Source: UBA11400 sp964473555 (GTDB lineage: Bacteria; Bacteroidota; Rhodothermia; Balneolales; HLUCCA01). From it: a stretch of 64,000 nucleotides of DNA. Under the pieces are notes generated by a model. That model was given only the letters and a program-made list of their open reading frames with translations, searched no databases and was not told the origin of the DNA. Position 1 is the stretch's first letter; every line of letters begins with the position of its first letter. Positions 14,979 to 23,582 of this stretch are shown here, in pieces. The stretch lies in NCBI GenBank assembly GCA_964473555.1, contig CAYYPL010000010.1, positions 18,343-82,342 of the forward strand. The letters run 5' to 3'. The position numbers and the translations under genes are program-made.

Positions 14979-15664
14979 GCTTTATAGAGGTGATTAGATG
15001 CTTCCGAGTAGTACCAGGAAAAATGCTGCTCAATATCAGCCAGTAACGAAGAGGCTTCGTACAGATAGGTGTGGATTTTCCGATCCGGTTTTGGGTTCAC
15101 ATTGAGTCGATGAAGCCCTGCTTTAGATGCTGGAAGATCCAGTTCTACAGAGAGTTTAGTCAGGGCGTTCTCTAAATTTTCGAAGGGCAACAAATAGGTC
15201 TGATTCCATAAGGGTCCGTCAATGTTAAAAAATGAGTGATACGTCTCCACTTTTTTTTCGAGGATCGCAACCTCCAGAAAGCGACAAAATGATTCTTCAC
15301 GGGCTGTCAGGATCACTTTAGGAAGTACTGGCACTCCAAATGAGGTAAAAGGAACATGTTTCCAGAATGTGTACAAAGATACCAGCATATCAAATGGATC
15401 CCGCAGGACCCCAATGATTCGGAGTTCGTTGAGTGCTATAGGGGGATTGCTATCCGAGTTGTTTTTGCTAAAAATGTTTTTTTGTCTACTACGGATCAAC
15501 TTAATCGCTCCTTTAACATTCAAATGGCTGACCTTTTTGTGTAACCGCTCGGTTTCCAAAAATTCGGCATCTTCAAAGGTGCTCTTAAACCAATCGGTGA
15601 TCGAGGTTCCGCCACATTTAGGATAATGGGCGAAAGCGATGTTATGGGAGGGAGAGTAGATCAT
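14975..15664 (-). CDS. Sulfotransferase family protein
   Basis: A 229-residue PAPS-dependent sulfotransferase. The 5'-phosphosulfate loop is AHYPKCGGTSITDWF near the N-terminus and the 3'-phosphate strand is GVLRDPFDMLVSLY. ATG 15664 is chosen because the fold starts right after it; an upstream start at 15718 would lengthen the overlap with the preceding glycosyltransferase gene. It overlaps the genes on both sides within a minus-strand operon. The substrate is presumably a sugar of the local glycan. Confidence 0.85.
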   Translation of the reverse strand: MIYSPSHNIAFAHYPKCGGTSITDWFKSTFEDAEFLETERLHKKVSHLNVKGAIKLIRSRQKNIFSKNNSDSNPPIALNELRIIGVLRDPFDMLVSLYTFWKHVPFTSFGVPVLPKVILTAREESFCRFLEVAILEKKVETYHSFFNIDGPLWNQTYLLPFENLENALTKLSVELDLPASKAGLHRLNVNPKPDRKIHTYLYEASSLLADIEQHFSWYYSEASNHLYKA

Positions 15665-17078
15665 GATACAGATAATGGAGTGTCTGTTTAGTGGTGTGGG
15701 TCCATTCAGTTGGGACAAACCTTTCTTTGATCAAGGCTTCCTTTTCTTTCAGCCAGGCAGGATCGTTCATGCAGCGCTGCACCTTGGCCACCAGCTCATA
15801 GACATTAAAGGGATCGATAAATTCGGGCAGGTCACTGATCTCTGGAATACTGGTCGCATGGGATGCAATACACACTTTGCCATAGGCCAGACTTTCGGCC
15901 ACGGGGAGTCCCCAGCCTTCATAAAAAGAGGGATAAATGGTCGCCTTGCAGTGCTGGTAATACCATTTCAGGTCATGATCGGATACATCGCTGAGTAGGT
16001 GTACGTGTCCCTGTACCTCCACATCTCTGCTGATCTCATCAATAAGATTGGCCACAATAGGGTGGGGCAGACCGATAAAAACCAGATCCGGGCACTGTTC
16101 ACGATCCTTTTCCAGCATGATTCTCCAGGCATCGTAAGCGAGGCGCTGATTTTTGCGCACGTGAAAGGTGCACACAAAGATGAAAAAAGGTCGTTTCGGG
16201 ATGAAAGAGGGGGTATCATCCGGGCTTACTGATCTGCTACCGCCTCCCGATTTTGATACATCCAACACGTCACCCAGTCGGACTACGCGTACCTCGGGAG
16301 GAGTAATCTTACGCAGCGCACAGTATCGGTGGATCTCCTGTTTGGTATACTCGGAGATGGCAAGAAGCAAACTGGCATGCTGGAAGACTTCGTTGACCCA
16401 TACGTCAAATTGAATGGACTCATTTTGAGTCACATAGTGTGGTTTCAGCGAAGGAATCATATCGTAGATCATCCTGACGATAAAATATCCTTGTTTATTG
16501 AGCGAATACAGGGCTTCGTTGTGCCGCTTGATGCCCCAGGAGGCACTCAGCGAGATCAATATCGTTTGCGTTCCCTGTTCTTTAGAAAAAGCAGGGGCAG
16601 GAAAACCGCACGGGGATGTTTGCAGCCTGTCTTTATCCGCTCGACGAGGTAATGTTGATTTCAGTATGTTGATCGTGTTTCTGCTCAGCGTTTTACCCGA
16701 ACGAATGAAGTCCAGCAAGCTTTCATAAGCTGCTTTAGACAGAGGATGTTTTGCAGCACGACTTCGGATGCGATCCACTCTTCTCATTGAAGTATCTTTT
16801 CCCTGAGTGGCATCCTGAAGTGCAGCTTCCTCCTGGGTGCGTATCAGATATCGTCGGACCTGGATAGGAAGTTCAGCCAGTTCCACTTTCTCAAAGCGGA
16901 ATGATCTGGAATTAAACCACACCAGTTCAGGTTCAATGCCCAGTTCGTGGAAACCGTTGAGCACAAAGGCGATGGTGCGCTGGATTCCGGTGAGGTACGG
17001 GTATCTCCATCCCATCAGATCCGTTACGTCGTACCAGATCGTGGAGTCGTTCAAGTTTTTTGCGCCAGTCATGTTCAT
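15642..17078 (-). CDS. Glycosyltransferase family 4
   Basis: A 478-residue GT-B transferase. The C-terminal half carries FIFVCTFHVRKNQRLAYDAW and the donor-binding block YPSFYEGWGLPVAESLAYGK with the E-x7-E pattern, then ASHATSIPEISD. The N-terminal half opens with a WYDVTDLMGWRYPYLTGIQR motif seen in mannosyl- and rhamnosyltransferases of surface glycans. Proximity of GDP-mannose dehydratase suggests a GDP-6-deoxyhexose donor, but this is inference. It overlaps both neighbouring genes. Confidence 0.9.
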   Translation of the reverse strand: MNMTGAKNLNDSTIWYDVTDLMGWRYPYLTGIQRTIAFVLNGFHELGIEPELVWFNSRSFRFEKVELAELPIQVRRYLIRTQEEAALQDATQGKDTSMRRVDRIRSRAAKHPLSKAAYESLLDFIRSGKTLSRNTINILKSTLPRRADKDRLQTSPCGFPAPAFSKEQGTQTILISLSASWGIKRHNEALYSLNKQGYFIVRMIYDMIPSLKPHYVTQNESIQFDVWVNEVFQHASLLLAISEYTKQEIHRYCALRKITPPEVRVVRLGDVLDVSKSGGGSRSVSPDDTPSFIPKRPFFIFVCTFHVRKNQRLAYDAWRIMLEKDREQCPDLVFIGLPHPIVANLIDEISRDVEVQGHVHLLSDVSDHDLKWYYQHCKATIYPSFYEGWGLPVAESLAYGKVCIASHATSIPEISDLPEFIDPFNVYELVAKVQRCMNDPAWLKEKEALIKERFVPTEWTHTTKQTLHYLYHDLLSLP

Positions 17079-17860
17079 GAATCAGGTAGTAAACGTTTTT
17101 TTATCAGTTGAAACAGGCGCTTTCTCAGTCGGACCTGCTCTTTTCCATTCATTCCGTGGGTGGGATGTAATTTGAAGTTGTCGAGCACACAGGCTGGATA
17201 GGATAAGCGATCCTTCAACTCGGGACTTTCCTGGCGGTAGTAGAAGCGATTGAGTCCGTCAAATAATCCGAACAGGTAGCCACTGCCGAGTAGCAGGTCT
17301 TCGAATTCATCCCATACGGGAACCGCGTAATGGCCGTAATGCAGCTCGAGGACTGGTGCAACGGATTCGATCAGAATCACCTTTGGACGAAAGGTTTGGA
17401 AATCTGCTCCCTGCAGTACCTCTTTTTCTGCGCCTTCCACGTCGATTTTCAAAAATTCAATGGTCTCAAATCCATACGTCTGTACAACCTGATTCAACGT
17501 GGTCATAGGTTTTACCGATGGGGTTCCCGAGAATCCCAGACTATGCAAGGTATCCGATGGCGGGGGAGTTTTCATCGTGGATAATCCGGTCCGTTCGATT
17601 TCGAAAAAAGGCACCTCGCCCTGGGTAGCGCCGACCAGCACGTTCAGATTGACGTCCCGGGGACGATCCTGAACCAGTTTGTTCCAGTAAGAGGTCATGG
17701 GCTCGATATTGATTCCCGACCAACCCTTCTCGTAAAAATATTTGGTAACGGAACCATTTACTGGATGTTCCGCTCCAACGTCAATGTACCTGCCTGTTGG
17801 TAGGTCATGAAATAAACGGTTCAGGACTACATCTTCGAAGTTTTGGGAGTAGGAGATCAT
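17075..17860 (-). CDS. FkbM-family methyltransferase
   Basis: A 261-residue class I SAM methyltransferase with a clean FkbM pattern: SQNFEDVVLNRLF at the N-terminus, YIDVGAEHPVNGSVTKYFYE as motif I and SGINIEPM as motif II. EFLKIDVEGAEKEVLQGADF is the hallmark FkbM block. It probably methylates a hydroxyl of a glycan residue. Its start lies 9 nt after the gmd stop and its end overlaps the GT4 gene by 4 nt. Confidence 0.9.
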   Translation of the reverse strand: MISYSQNFEDVVLNRLFHDLPTGRYIDVGAEHPVNGSVTKYFYEKGWSGINIEPMTSYWNKLVQDRPRDVNLNVLVGATQGEVPFFEIERTGLSTMKTPPPSDTLHSLGFSGTPSVKPMTTLNQVVQTYGFETIEFLKIDVEGAEKEVLQGADFQTFRPKVILIESVAPVLELHYGHYAVPVWDEFEDLLLGSGYLFGLFDGLNRFYYRQESPELKDRLSYPACVLDNFKLHPTHGMNGKEQVRLRKRLFQLIKKRLLPDS

Positions 17861-17869
17861 TTTTCCATT

Positions 17870-18868
17870 TTAGGAGTGGGAAGTGAGAAGTGGGGAGTGG
17901 GGAGTGGGGAGTGGGGAGAGATAGGCTTCGATGAGCAGGGGGACGATCTGGGGCATGGTCAAGGTTGCTTTCCATCCCAGCTCACGATGTGCTTTCGAGG
18001 CATCACCGATGTTTCCGTGGATTTCATTCGGACGAAAAAGAGACCGATCAATGACTACATGATCTTCCCAGTTCAGTTTCAGATGCTCAAAGGTGTACCG
18101 CACAAAGTCCTGAAGGCTGTACTGGGTACCGGTGGCAATGACATAGTCCCGAGCCTGGGGCTGCTGCACCATCAGCCACATAGCCTGGACATACTCCGGG
18201 GCCCATCCCCAGTCCCGCTTTACCGATAGATCCCCAAGTACCAGTTTCTCGCTGGACCCTTTAGATATACGGCAGGCTGCTGCGATGATTTTCTTGGTTA
18301 CGAACCGCTCCGGACGTAGGGGCGACTCGTGATTGAAAAGAATCCCGGTGCAGGCATACAGTCCATAGGATTCCCGGTAATTTTTGGTCAACCAATAAGC
18401 CGCGAGTTTCGCGATGGCGTACGGCGATGTGGGTGCGAACGGATGGGACTCGTCGGCTGGACGGTCGGTTACATTCCCGAAACACTCGCCGGATCCGGCG
18501 TTGTAAATCCGGCTCTGGTGTCCGGTGAAGCGTACCGCCTCCAACACATTAGTGATACCGTCTATGTGACTGTGCAAGGTTTCCAGGGGCTGGGAAAACG
18601 AGAGCCCAACGGAACTTTGTCCTGCCAGGTGATAGATCTCGTCGGGACGCACCCCGGCAACGGTCTTGATCACGCTGGCCAGGTCGTGCGTCGACATACT
18701 TGTGAGCTCCACCTCGCCCGAGATTCCCAACGTGGCCAGATGTGGATAGGAGGCAAGCTGATGGTCACGAGAGGTTCCTACAACCCGGTACCCTTTATCC
18801 AGTAATAAGTTAGACAAATACGCGGCGTCTTGTCCCGTTATCCCTACAATAAGTGCCGTTTTTTTCAT
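17870..18868 (-). CDS. gmd: GDP-mannose 4,6-dehydratase, C-terminal tail formed by repeat
   Basis: Converts GDP-mannose to GDP-4-keto-6-deoxymannose, precursor of fucose, rhamnose or perosamine. The NAD(P)-binding start is ALIVGITGQDAAYLS; the active site is SPYAIAKLAAYW with the Y-x3-K pair, following the acidic ECFGNVTDRPADE region. LFNHESPLRPERFVTKKI is diagnostic for Gmd and relatives. The last 15 or so residues (Pro/Leu/Ser/Thr/His-rich, ending PLLTSHS) are encoded by heptad repeat words at 17876-17924, so the normal end appears overrun. The catalytic core is complete. It leads the minus-strand operon. Confidence 0.92.
   Translation of the reverse strand: MKKTALIVGITGQDAAYLSNLLLDKGYRVVGTSRDHQLASYPHLATLGISGEVELTSMSTHDLASVIKTVAGVRPDEIYHLAGQSSVGLSFSQPLETLHSHIDGITNVLEAVRFTGHQSRIYNAGSGECFGNVTDRPADESHPFAPTSPYAIAKLAAYWLTKNYRESYGLYACTGILFNHESPLRPERFVTKKIIAAACRISKGSSEKLVLGDLSVKRDWGWAPEYVQAMWLMVQQPQARDYVIATGTQYSLQDFVRYTFEHLKLNWEDHVVIDRSLFRPNEIHGNIGDASKAHRELGWKATLTMPQIVPLLIEAYLSPLPTPHSPLLTSHS
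17876..17924. repeat. Heptad-word run at the 3' end of gmd
   Basis: Seven 7-nt words in register on the plus strand: GTGGGAA, GTGAGAA, GTGGGGA four times, GAGATAG. On the minus strand they encode the Pro/Ser/Thr/His-rich tail of Gmd up to 4 nt before its stop codon. The same word pattern in complement (CACTCCC, TACTCCC) appears at 50436-50477. Confidence 0.75.
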
Positions 18869-19095
18869 GGCATGAAGTTAGAGACAAATAATGTAAGTAT
18901 GCAAGTGTTCAAATTGGACCAGACTTCACGATCAAGCACCACGCAATTGGTGTCAAATGGATCGTATTTCAGCGGATTCGGGTAAAAGAGTCAGGTTAAC
19001 CCGCACATTTCTTAAGGTTGTTGTCTTACCATTATACCGTTTTTGTGTATATTGGCGCCGTTAATGTCATTTTCAATCCAAAGTGTTATCTGCTG

Positions 19096-20349
19096 ATGCA
19101 TACTCTTTACGATGGACTCTCGCCGGAGCTTAAGCTTTTGGTGCTGGCGATGCGCCACGTTACACGAAACGGGGGTAGACTGGATTTCCGATCGATGGAT
19201 TCCAAATCCGATCCAGTTTCCAACACATCCGAAACACGTCTGGATCCAAATCTCGGGCAGGATCTGGCACAGATTCCACAAGTAGACCCCAAGGTCCTGT
19301 TCACAATGGCTGCAAAACATCGCATGCGTCCCGTTTTACTCGAATTTAACCGCCATGCAGGATTCCTGTCCTCATCCGATCGCACTCGATTCGAAGCCCT
19401 GCAGATGGTTCAGGCACGCCAGAGCCTTGCCCAAGTACATGCGCTGCAGCAGGTTATTGATGAACTTTCGAAGCACGGGATAGACCTCATTCCCATGAAG
19501 GGTAATCTGCTCGTACAGGAGATTTACGGGAACCACCAGCTCCGTGAAATGGGCGACATCGATGTGTTGCTTCGTCGCGAACAGGTCATCGATGCGGTTC
19601 AGGTACTCAAACGATTGGGTTATGCGCTACGTCCGGATGCGTTTCCACAAGCGGACCGCTACCAGGATGAGCTGGTGCACCAGCTGGTTAACAGTCCGTA
19701 CCAATCCGAGTTGCCCTTGTCAAATGGTGGATTCAGCCTCGATGTGCACTGGGGTATTGCCCAGCCTCACTTTGGATTACCTCTCGACACCATGGGACTC
19801 TTCGCCCGGGCCGAAAAACGCACATTTTTTGGAGCTGCGGCACTGATCCCGAGCCTGACCGACACCTGGTGGATGACTATGATTCATCACGGAGGTAAGG
19901 AATTCTGGAAAAATCTGCGCCATCTACTCGAACTGGAGCTCTTTGAACAGCATGTGGCCGCCGGAAATCTGGATTCTGAGCAAGTACGACATCGGCTTGC
20001 CCGTGAATCGCATCTGGCCGACACCCTGGCTATGGGAAAGGCACTAGTCACGGAACTCATCGACGGACGCCAGGCACTTTCAGCGAAACACCGAAAGCGG
20101 GTACAGCGTCACTTGATTCCACTTTGGCACTCAGATATCGTACGCAACGCCCGGGATTACTGGTTTCACGAGATTCCAATGCGCTGGTACAGTCGTCCGT
20201 CGATTAGGAAACAAGTCAAGATGGTGCCTGATGTAATCAGAATGAAGATCGATACAGGTCGACATTTGCGGTATCCGGAACCGTTCGGGACGACTTTTAT
20301 TCTTAATAAAACCATTCAATTAGTCGGCAGGCTCATACGCTCGGAATAA
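19096..20349 (+). CDS. Nucleotidyltransferase-fold protein (PF14907-like)
   Basis: A 417-residue protein related to the uncharacterised nucleotidyltransferase family found in polysaccharide and lasso-peptide type loci. The core is LIPMKGNLLVQEIYGNHQLREMGDIDVLL: a K-G motif, then R-x-x-x-D-I-D-V-L with the metal-binding acids. DVHWGIAQPH follows, then LLIHHGGKE-like W-W-M-T-M-I-H-H-G. The biochemical role of the family is not known. ATG 19096 is preferred to the upstream start at 19018, whose extra residues look non-domain. It is divergent from gmd, across 227 nt that hold no recognised gene. Confidence 0.75.
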   Translation: MHTLYDGLSPELKLLVLAMRHVTRNGGRLDFRSMDSKSDPVSNTSETRLDPNLGQDLAQIPQVDPKVLFTMAAKHRMRPVLLEFNRHAGFLSSSDRTRFEALQMVQARQSLAQVHALQQVIDELSKHGIDLIPMKGNLLVQEIYGNHQLREMGDIDVLLRREQVIDAVQVLKRLGYALRPDAFPQADRYQDELVHQLVNSPYQSELPLSNGGFSLDVHWGIAQPHFGLPLDTMGLFARAEKRTFFGAAALIPSLTDTWWMTMIHHGGKEFWKNLRHLLELELFEQHVAAGNLDSEQVRHRLARESHLADTLAMGKALVTELIDGRQALSAKHRKRVQRHLIPLWHSDIVRNARDYWFHEIPMRWYSRPSIRKQVKMVPDVIRMKIDTGRHLRYPEPFGTTFILNKTIQLVGRLIRSE

Positions 20350-20402
20350 GATGCTCCTTCACAAATAATTGCACGATGAAACAGTGGATGACTGGCAGGT
20401 TT

Positions 20403-21221
20403 ATGAAAAACGAAATCAAGTTTTATTACACATTACTTAAATCTCTTCTGCTCAGCTTGATACGACCTGGCTTATGGAAAGGAAGAAAACTGGATTTCAT
20501 GATTATCGGAGCTCAAAAATCCGGAACCACTGCCTTGGATTCCTATCTTCGGTTTCATCCGGATGTTGGATTGCCATTCAAGAAAGAGCTGCATCATTTC
20601 AACAATGAGCGTATTTGCAGACTTCCTGAGTCAATAAGAAACACGTTTTACCATCAATTTTTCCCTGATTTTGCCAATCCGGATAAACGTTTAGGTGAGT
20701 CCACGCCTAATTATATGATGTATCCCCACTATATGGACCGCATCCACGCCTATCATCCGGCGCTCAAGCTGATTGTCATTCTCCGGGATCCGGTATCGCG
20801 GGCCTATAGCCACTGGAATATGCAGCGGGACAATGGGATAGAGCATCGCTCGTTCGAAGGCGCTGTTATGATGAATTTGATCGATATCAAAAATGAAATC
20901 CCGACAGATTATCGCTTCACTTATCTACAACGCGGCGAATATGCCCGGCAACTCAAATACATCAACAATCTATTCCCTCGCGAACAGGTTTTAGTGCTCT
21001 TTCAGCAGGATTTGCGTGCTCATCCACTCGACACGATGAATCGGATCACCCAATTTTTAGTTGTGAGTCCATTTAAACGGATCGCGTCTAGGCATGTGAA
21101 TCAAAGGAAGTATCCGAAGCCGATGTCAGAATCTATAAAACAAAAACTCAAAGATCATTTTTTACCCCACATAGAGGAACTCGAGGAATTTTTGGGCAAA
21201 GATCTGTCCCATTGGAAGTAA
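20403..21221 (+). CDS. Sulfotransferase, cassette copy 1 forward gene
   Basis: A PAPS-dependent sulfotransferase (PF00685 type) of 272 residues. The phosphosulfate loop GAQKSGTTALDSYLRFHP and the 3'-phosphate block VILRDPVSRAYSHWNMQRD are both intact. ATG 20403 is chosen because the paralogue at 21547 starts at the equivalent MK...KFYY and has the same length; ATG 20376 would add nine residues. Two blocks (HHFNNERICRLPES and the last 35 residues, ending GKDLSHWK) are almost identical in DNA to the paralogue at 21547, the middle less so, suggesting gene conversion. Likely sulfates a glycan residue. Confidence 0.93.
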   Translation: MKNEIKFYYTLLKSLLLSLIRPGLWKGRKLDFMIIGAQKSGTTALDSYLRFHPDVGLPFKKELHHFNNERICRLPESIRNTFYHQFFPDFANPDKRLGESTPNYMMYPHYMDRIHAYHPALKLIVILRDPVSRAYSHWNMQRDNGIEHRSFEGAVMMNLIDIKNEIPTDYRFTYLQRGEYARQLKYINNLFPREQVLVLFQQDLRAHPLDTMNRITQFLVVSPFKRIASRHVNQRKYPKPMSESIKQKLKDHFLPHIEELEEFLGKDLSHWK

Positions 21222-21265
21222 GGTAACCACTCACAGAACACTTTGGAGAACGTGTGGTCAGGACA

Positions 21266-21349
21266 TCAGCCAGGTGAAGATGTGCCACCTGCGCACAACG
21301 AATCAAACAGTTCGATATCTTTTTTAGAGTAGGATTCAATGAATTTAAT
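21266..21349 (-). pseudogene. Remnant of a reverse-strand sulfotransferase (cassette copy 1)
   Basis: Read on the minus strand, 21349 to 21266 encodes IKFIESYSKKDIELFDSLCA and a few more residues, then a stop. This matches the C-terminal ends of the reverse sulfotransferases at 22433 (IESYYKEDIELFVSMC) and 24354 (IASYYKEDIELFESLC). The remaining 250 or so codons are missing, and the sequence joins directly to the upstream region that precedes the next forward sulfotransferase. A deletion removed the gene body. Confidence 0.75.
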
Positions 21350-21645
21350 GTCACACTATTCCTTCAAAAAATACAGCTTGATTGCCCTATTTTGAAACTG
21401 AACATGTTTAAACTAGGATATAATCTAATGTATGCTCTAAGTATCCATTGATCCGGCATTTGAAAGTTGAACGAGTATATGTAGATCTAAGATTCTAGTC
21501 CTCTGATTATTCATTACCGGAAAAAGATGAACATTAATAAACCATCATGAAAAGCCTTTTAAAATTTTATTATCACTTAATTAAATCACTCTTAATGCGA
21601 GTAATACATCCAGAGTTGGCAAGTGGAAGAAAACTGGATTTTATC
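21349..21645. repeat. Long direct repeat, copy 1 (upstream region and 5' end of sulfotransferase gene)
   Basis: About 297 nt nearly identical to 23286-23582 at a constant offset of 1937 nt, with roughly eight substitutions and no indels. It covers the upstream region and the first 33 codons of the sulfotransferase gene at 21547. It includes a conserved TATAAT-like box near 21418-21424. The repeat records a recent tandem duplication of the sulfotransferase cassette. Confidence 0.85.
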
Positions 21646-22365
21646 ATCATTGGAGCGCAGAAGTCTGGAACCAGTGCGTTGGATGCATACCTGCGGTTTC
21701 ATCCGGAAATCGGATTGCCGGTAGTCAAAGAACTGCATCATTTCAACAATGAGCGTATTTGTAGACTTCCTGAGTCAATGAGAAACACGTATTACCATCA
21801 ATTTTTCCCTGATTTTGCCAATCCGGATAAACTACTGGGCGAAAACACGCCCAAATACATGGTGAAGCCCTTGTTCATGGACCGCATCCGTGCCTATAAT
21901 CCGGCGCTCAAGCTTATTGTGATACTCCGGGATCCGGTATCGCGGGCATACAGCCACTGGAATGTGCATCGGGATCGAGGTCTGGAGCGTCGCTCGTTCG
22001 AGCAGGTCGTACAGAAGAATCTTCTTGAAATTCAGCAAAAATTGGTCCCAGATCAGCGGTTAAATTACCTGCAACGCGGCGAATATGCCCGACAACTGAA
22101 ATACATCAACTCTCTATTCCCTCGCGAACAGGTTTTGGTGCTGTTTCAGCAGGATTTACTTAGCAGTCCTTTGGACACAATGAATCAGGTTACCCAATTT
22201 CTGGGTATGAGTCCATTTAAACGGTTAACACCAGTGGCAGTGTATCGTCGGGAGTATCCCGAGCCGATGTCAGAATCCATCAAACAAAAACTCAAAGATC
22301 ATTTTTTACCCCACATAGAGGAACTCGAGGAATTTTTGGGAAAAGATTTGTCCCACTGGAAGTGA
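21547..22365 (+). CDS. Sulfotransferase, cassette copy 2 forward gene
   Basis: A 272-residue PF00685-type sulfotransferase with the loop GAQKSGTSALDAYLRFHP and VILRDPVSRAYSHWNVHRD. It is closely related to the genes at 20403 and 23484. Its first 33 codons and upstream region match those of 23484, while its end (codons for FLPHIEELEEFLGKDLSHWK) matches 20403, so it is a mosaic of the two neighbours. It is convergent with the reverse sulfotransferase at 22433. Substrate unknown. Confidence 0.93.
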   Translation: MKSLLKFYYHLIKSLLMRVIHPELASGRKLDFIIIGAQKSGTSALDAYLRFHPEIGLPVVKELHHFNNERICRLPESMRNTYYHQFFPDFANPDKLLGENTPKYMVKPLFMDRIRAYNPALKLIVILRDPVSRAYSHWNVHRDRGLERRSFEQVVQKNLLEIQQKLVPDQRLNYLQRGEYARQLKYINSLFPREQVLVLFQQDLLSSPLDTMNQVTQFLGMSPFKRLTPVAVYRREYPEPMSESIKQKLKDHFLPHIEELEEFLGKDLSHWK

Positions 22366-22432
22366 AACGCGTACTACTTCGCGATTCAGACAGTTAGATT
22401 TAACAGTTTGACTTGACAGTTTGACTTGAAGG

Positions 22433-23263
22433 TCAGCTTTTTGTGGAGGTGTCGCCTGAACACATCGACACAAACAGTTCGATGTCTTCTTTATAGTAGG
22501 ATTCAATGCACTGCCGAACCTTTGGACTTAAATAGTTAGTGTATGCATTGGATGAGGGTACTTTGGTTACATTTTTGTATAACTCACGTAGCTGGTATGG
22601 AAAAACCGGACTCAACAGCCTCCGAATCGGTTTGGTGGCACTATCTATCCACTTCAACATCCCATTTCTGTACAATTCGGACCGGTTTTCGATCTGATTA
22701 TCACCGGATTCACTTGGAATCGGTCTCTCGATACCGGTTTTTTCTTTGATGGTGTTGAAAAATTGATCCAGATGATGCAGACAAAACACGTGTTTCACGA
22801 TACGTTCGTCGTTCAGAAAGATATAATCGACCTGTCGCTGGAAATGGATGTAGTTATGGGGAAGCTGATGAGGGGAGTTGGGCAAAGTAGATAGATAGGC
22901 AACCACATTCTCTATTTCAGAGGTAATTTCAGAATCGGAGAAAAGACGTGTAGCCTGATTATTTCTCAATAAATCCATTCTCATCTTTTGCTGTACCGAA
23001 GAAAAAAAACGATCGAATGGGTTACGGACTAAAGCAAACGACTCGAAACTACAGACTTGCCCAAAGCTTTCTGGATATAACTCTCTAAGCGTTAACAGAG
23101 GTATGTGGTTATGGTCAATAATGCCGTGGGTAGGAGTTTTTCTGATAATTCTGGAATCTATTTGTATCCATTGATTGTATGCTTCGAGTACGGTTCTGAC
23201 CGAAGATCCGGCACATTTAGGAATATGGACGAATACAAAGCGGTGAGCTTCGTTGATTATCAT
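22433..23263 (-). CDS. Sulfotransferase family 2-like protein, cassette copy 2 reverse gene
   Basis: A 276-residue protein of the PF03567-like carbohydrate sulfotransferase group. VFVHIPKCAGSSVRTVLEAY is the phosphosulfate-binding loop and SFALVRNPFDRFFSSVQQKM the 3'-phosphate block. HFQRQVDYIF and IVKHVFCLHHLDQFF are typical later blocks. The C-terminus ESYYKEDIELF is shared with 24354 and with the remnant at 21266. It is transcribed towards the forward sulfotransferase at 21547; the two differ in family, so the cassette pairs two unlike sulfotransferases. Confidence 0.9.
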   Translation of the reverse strand: MIINEAHRFVFVHIPKCAGSSVRTVLEAYNQWIQIDSRIIRKTPTHGIIDHNHIPLLTLRELYPESFGQVCSFESFALVRNPFDRFFSSVQQKMRMDLLRNNQATRLFSDSEITSEIENVVAYLSTLPNSPHQLPHNYIHFQRQVDYIFLNDERIVKHVFCLHHLDQFFNTIKEKTGIERPIPSESGDNQIENRSELYRNGMLKWIDSATKPIRRLLSPVFPYQLRELYKNVTKVPSSNAYTNYLSPKVRQCIESYYKEDIELFVSMCSGDTSTKS

Positions 23264-23285
23264 ATTTCATTGTATTTTAATTTAC

Positions 23286-23582
23286 TGTCACACTATTCCT
23301 TCAAAATATACAGCTTGATTGCCCTATTTTGAAACTGAACATGTTTAAACTAGGGTATAATCTAATGTATGATCTAAGTACACATTGATCCGGCATTTGA
23401 AAGTTGAACGAGTATATGTAGATCTAAGATTCTAGTCCTCTGATTATTCATTACCGGAAAAAGATGAACATTAATAAACCATCATGAAAAGCCTTTTAAA
23501 ATTTTATTATCACTTAATTAAATCACTCTTAATGCGAGTAATGCATCCAGAGTTGTCAAGTGGAAGAAAACTGGATTTTATG
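23286..23582. repeat. Long direct repeat, copy 2
   Basis: Partner of 21349-21645 at an offset of 1937 nt, about eight substitutions, no gaps. It covers the upstream region and first codons of the sulfotransferase gene at 23484, including the TATAAT-like box near 23356-23360. Confidence 0.85.

Noticed and set aside
21410..21430. Sigma-70-like promoter (TATAAT) upstream of the duplicated sulfotransferases
   Set aside because: TATAAT is present in both copies but no minus-35 element lies at the proper distance, and the lineage probably uses a different consensus; mentioned only within the repeat entries.
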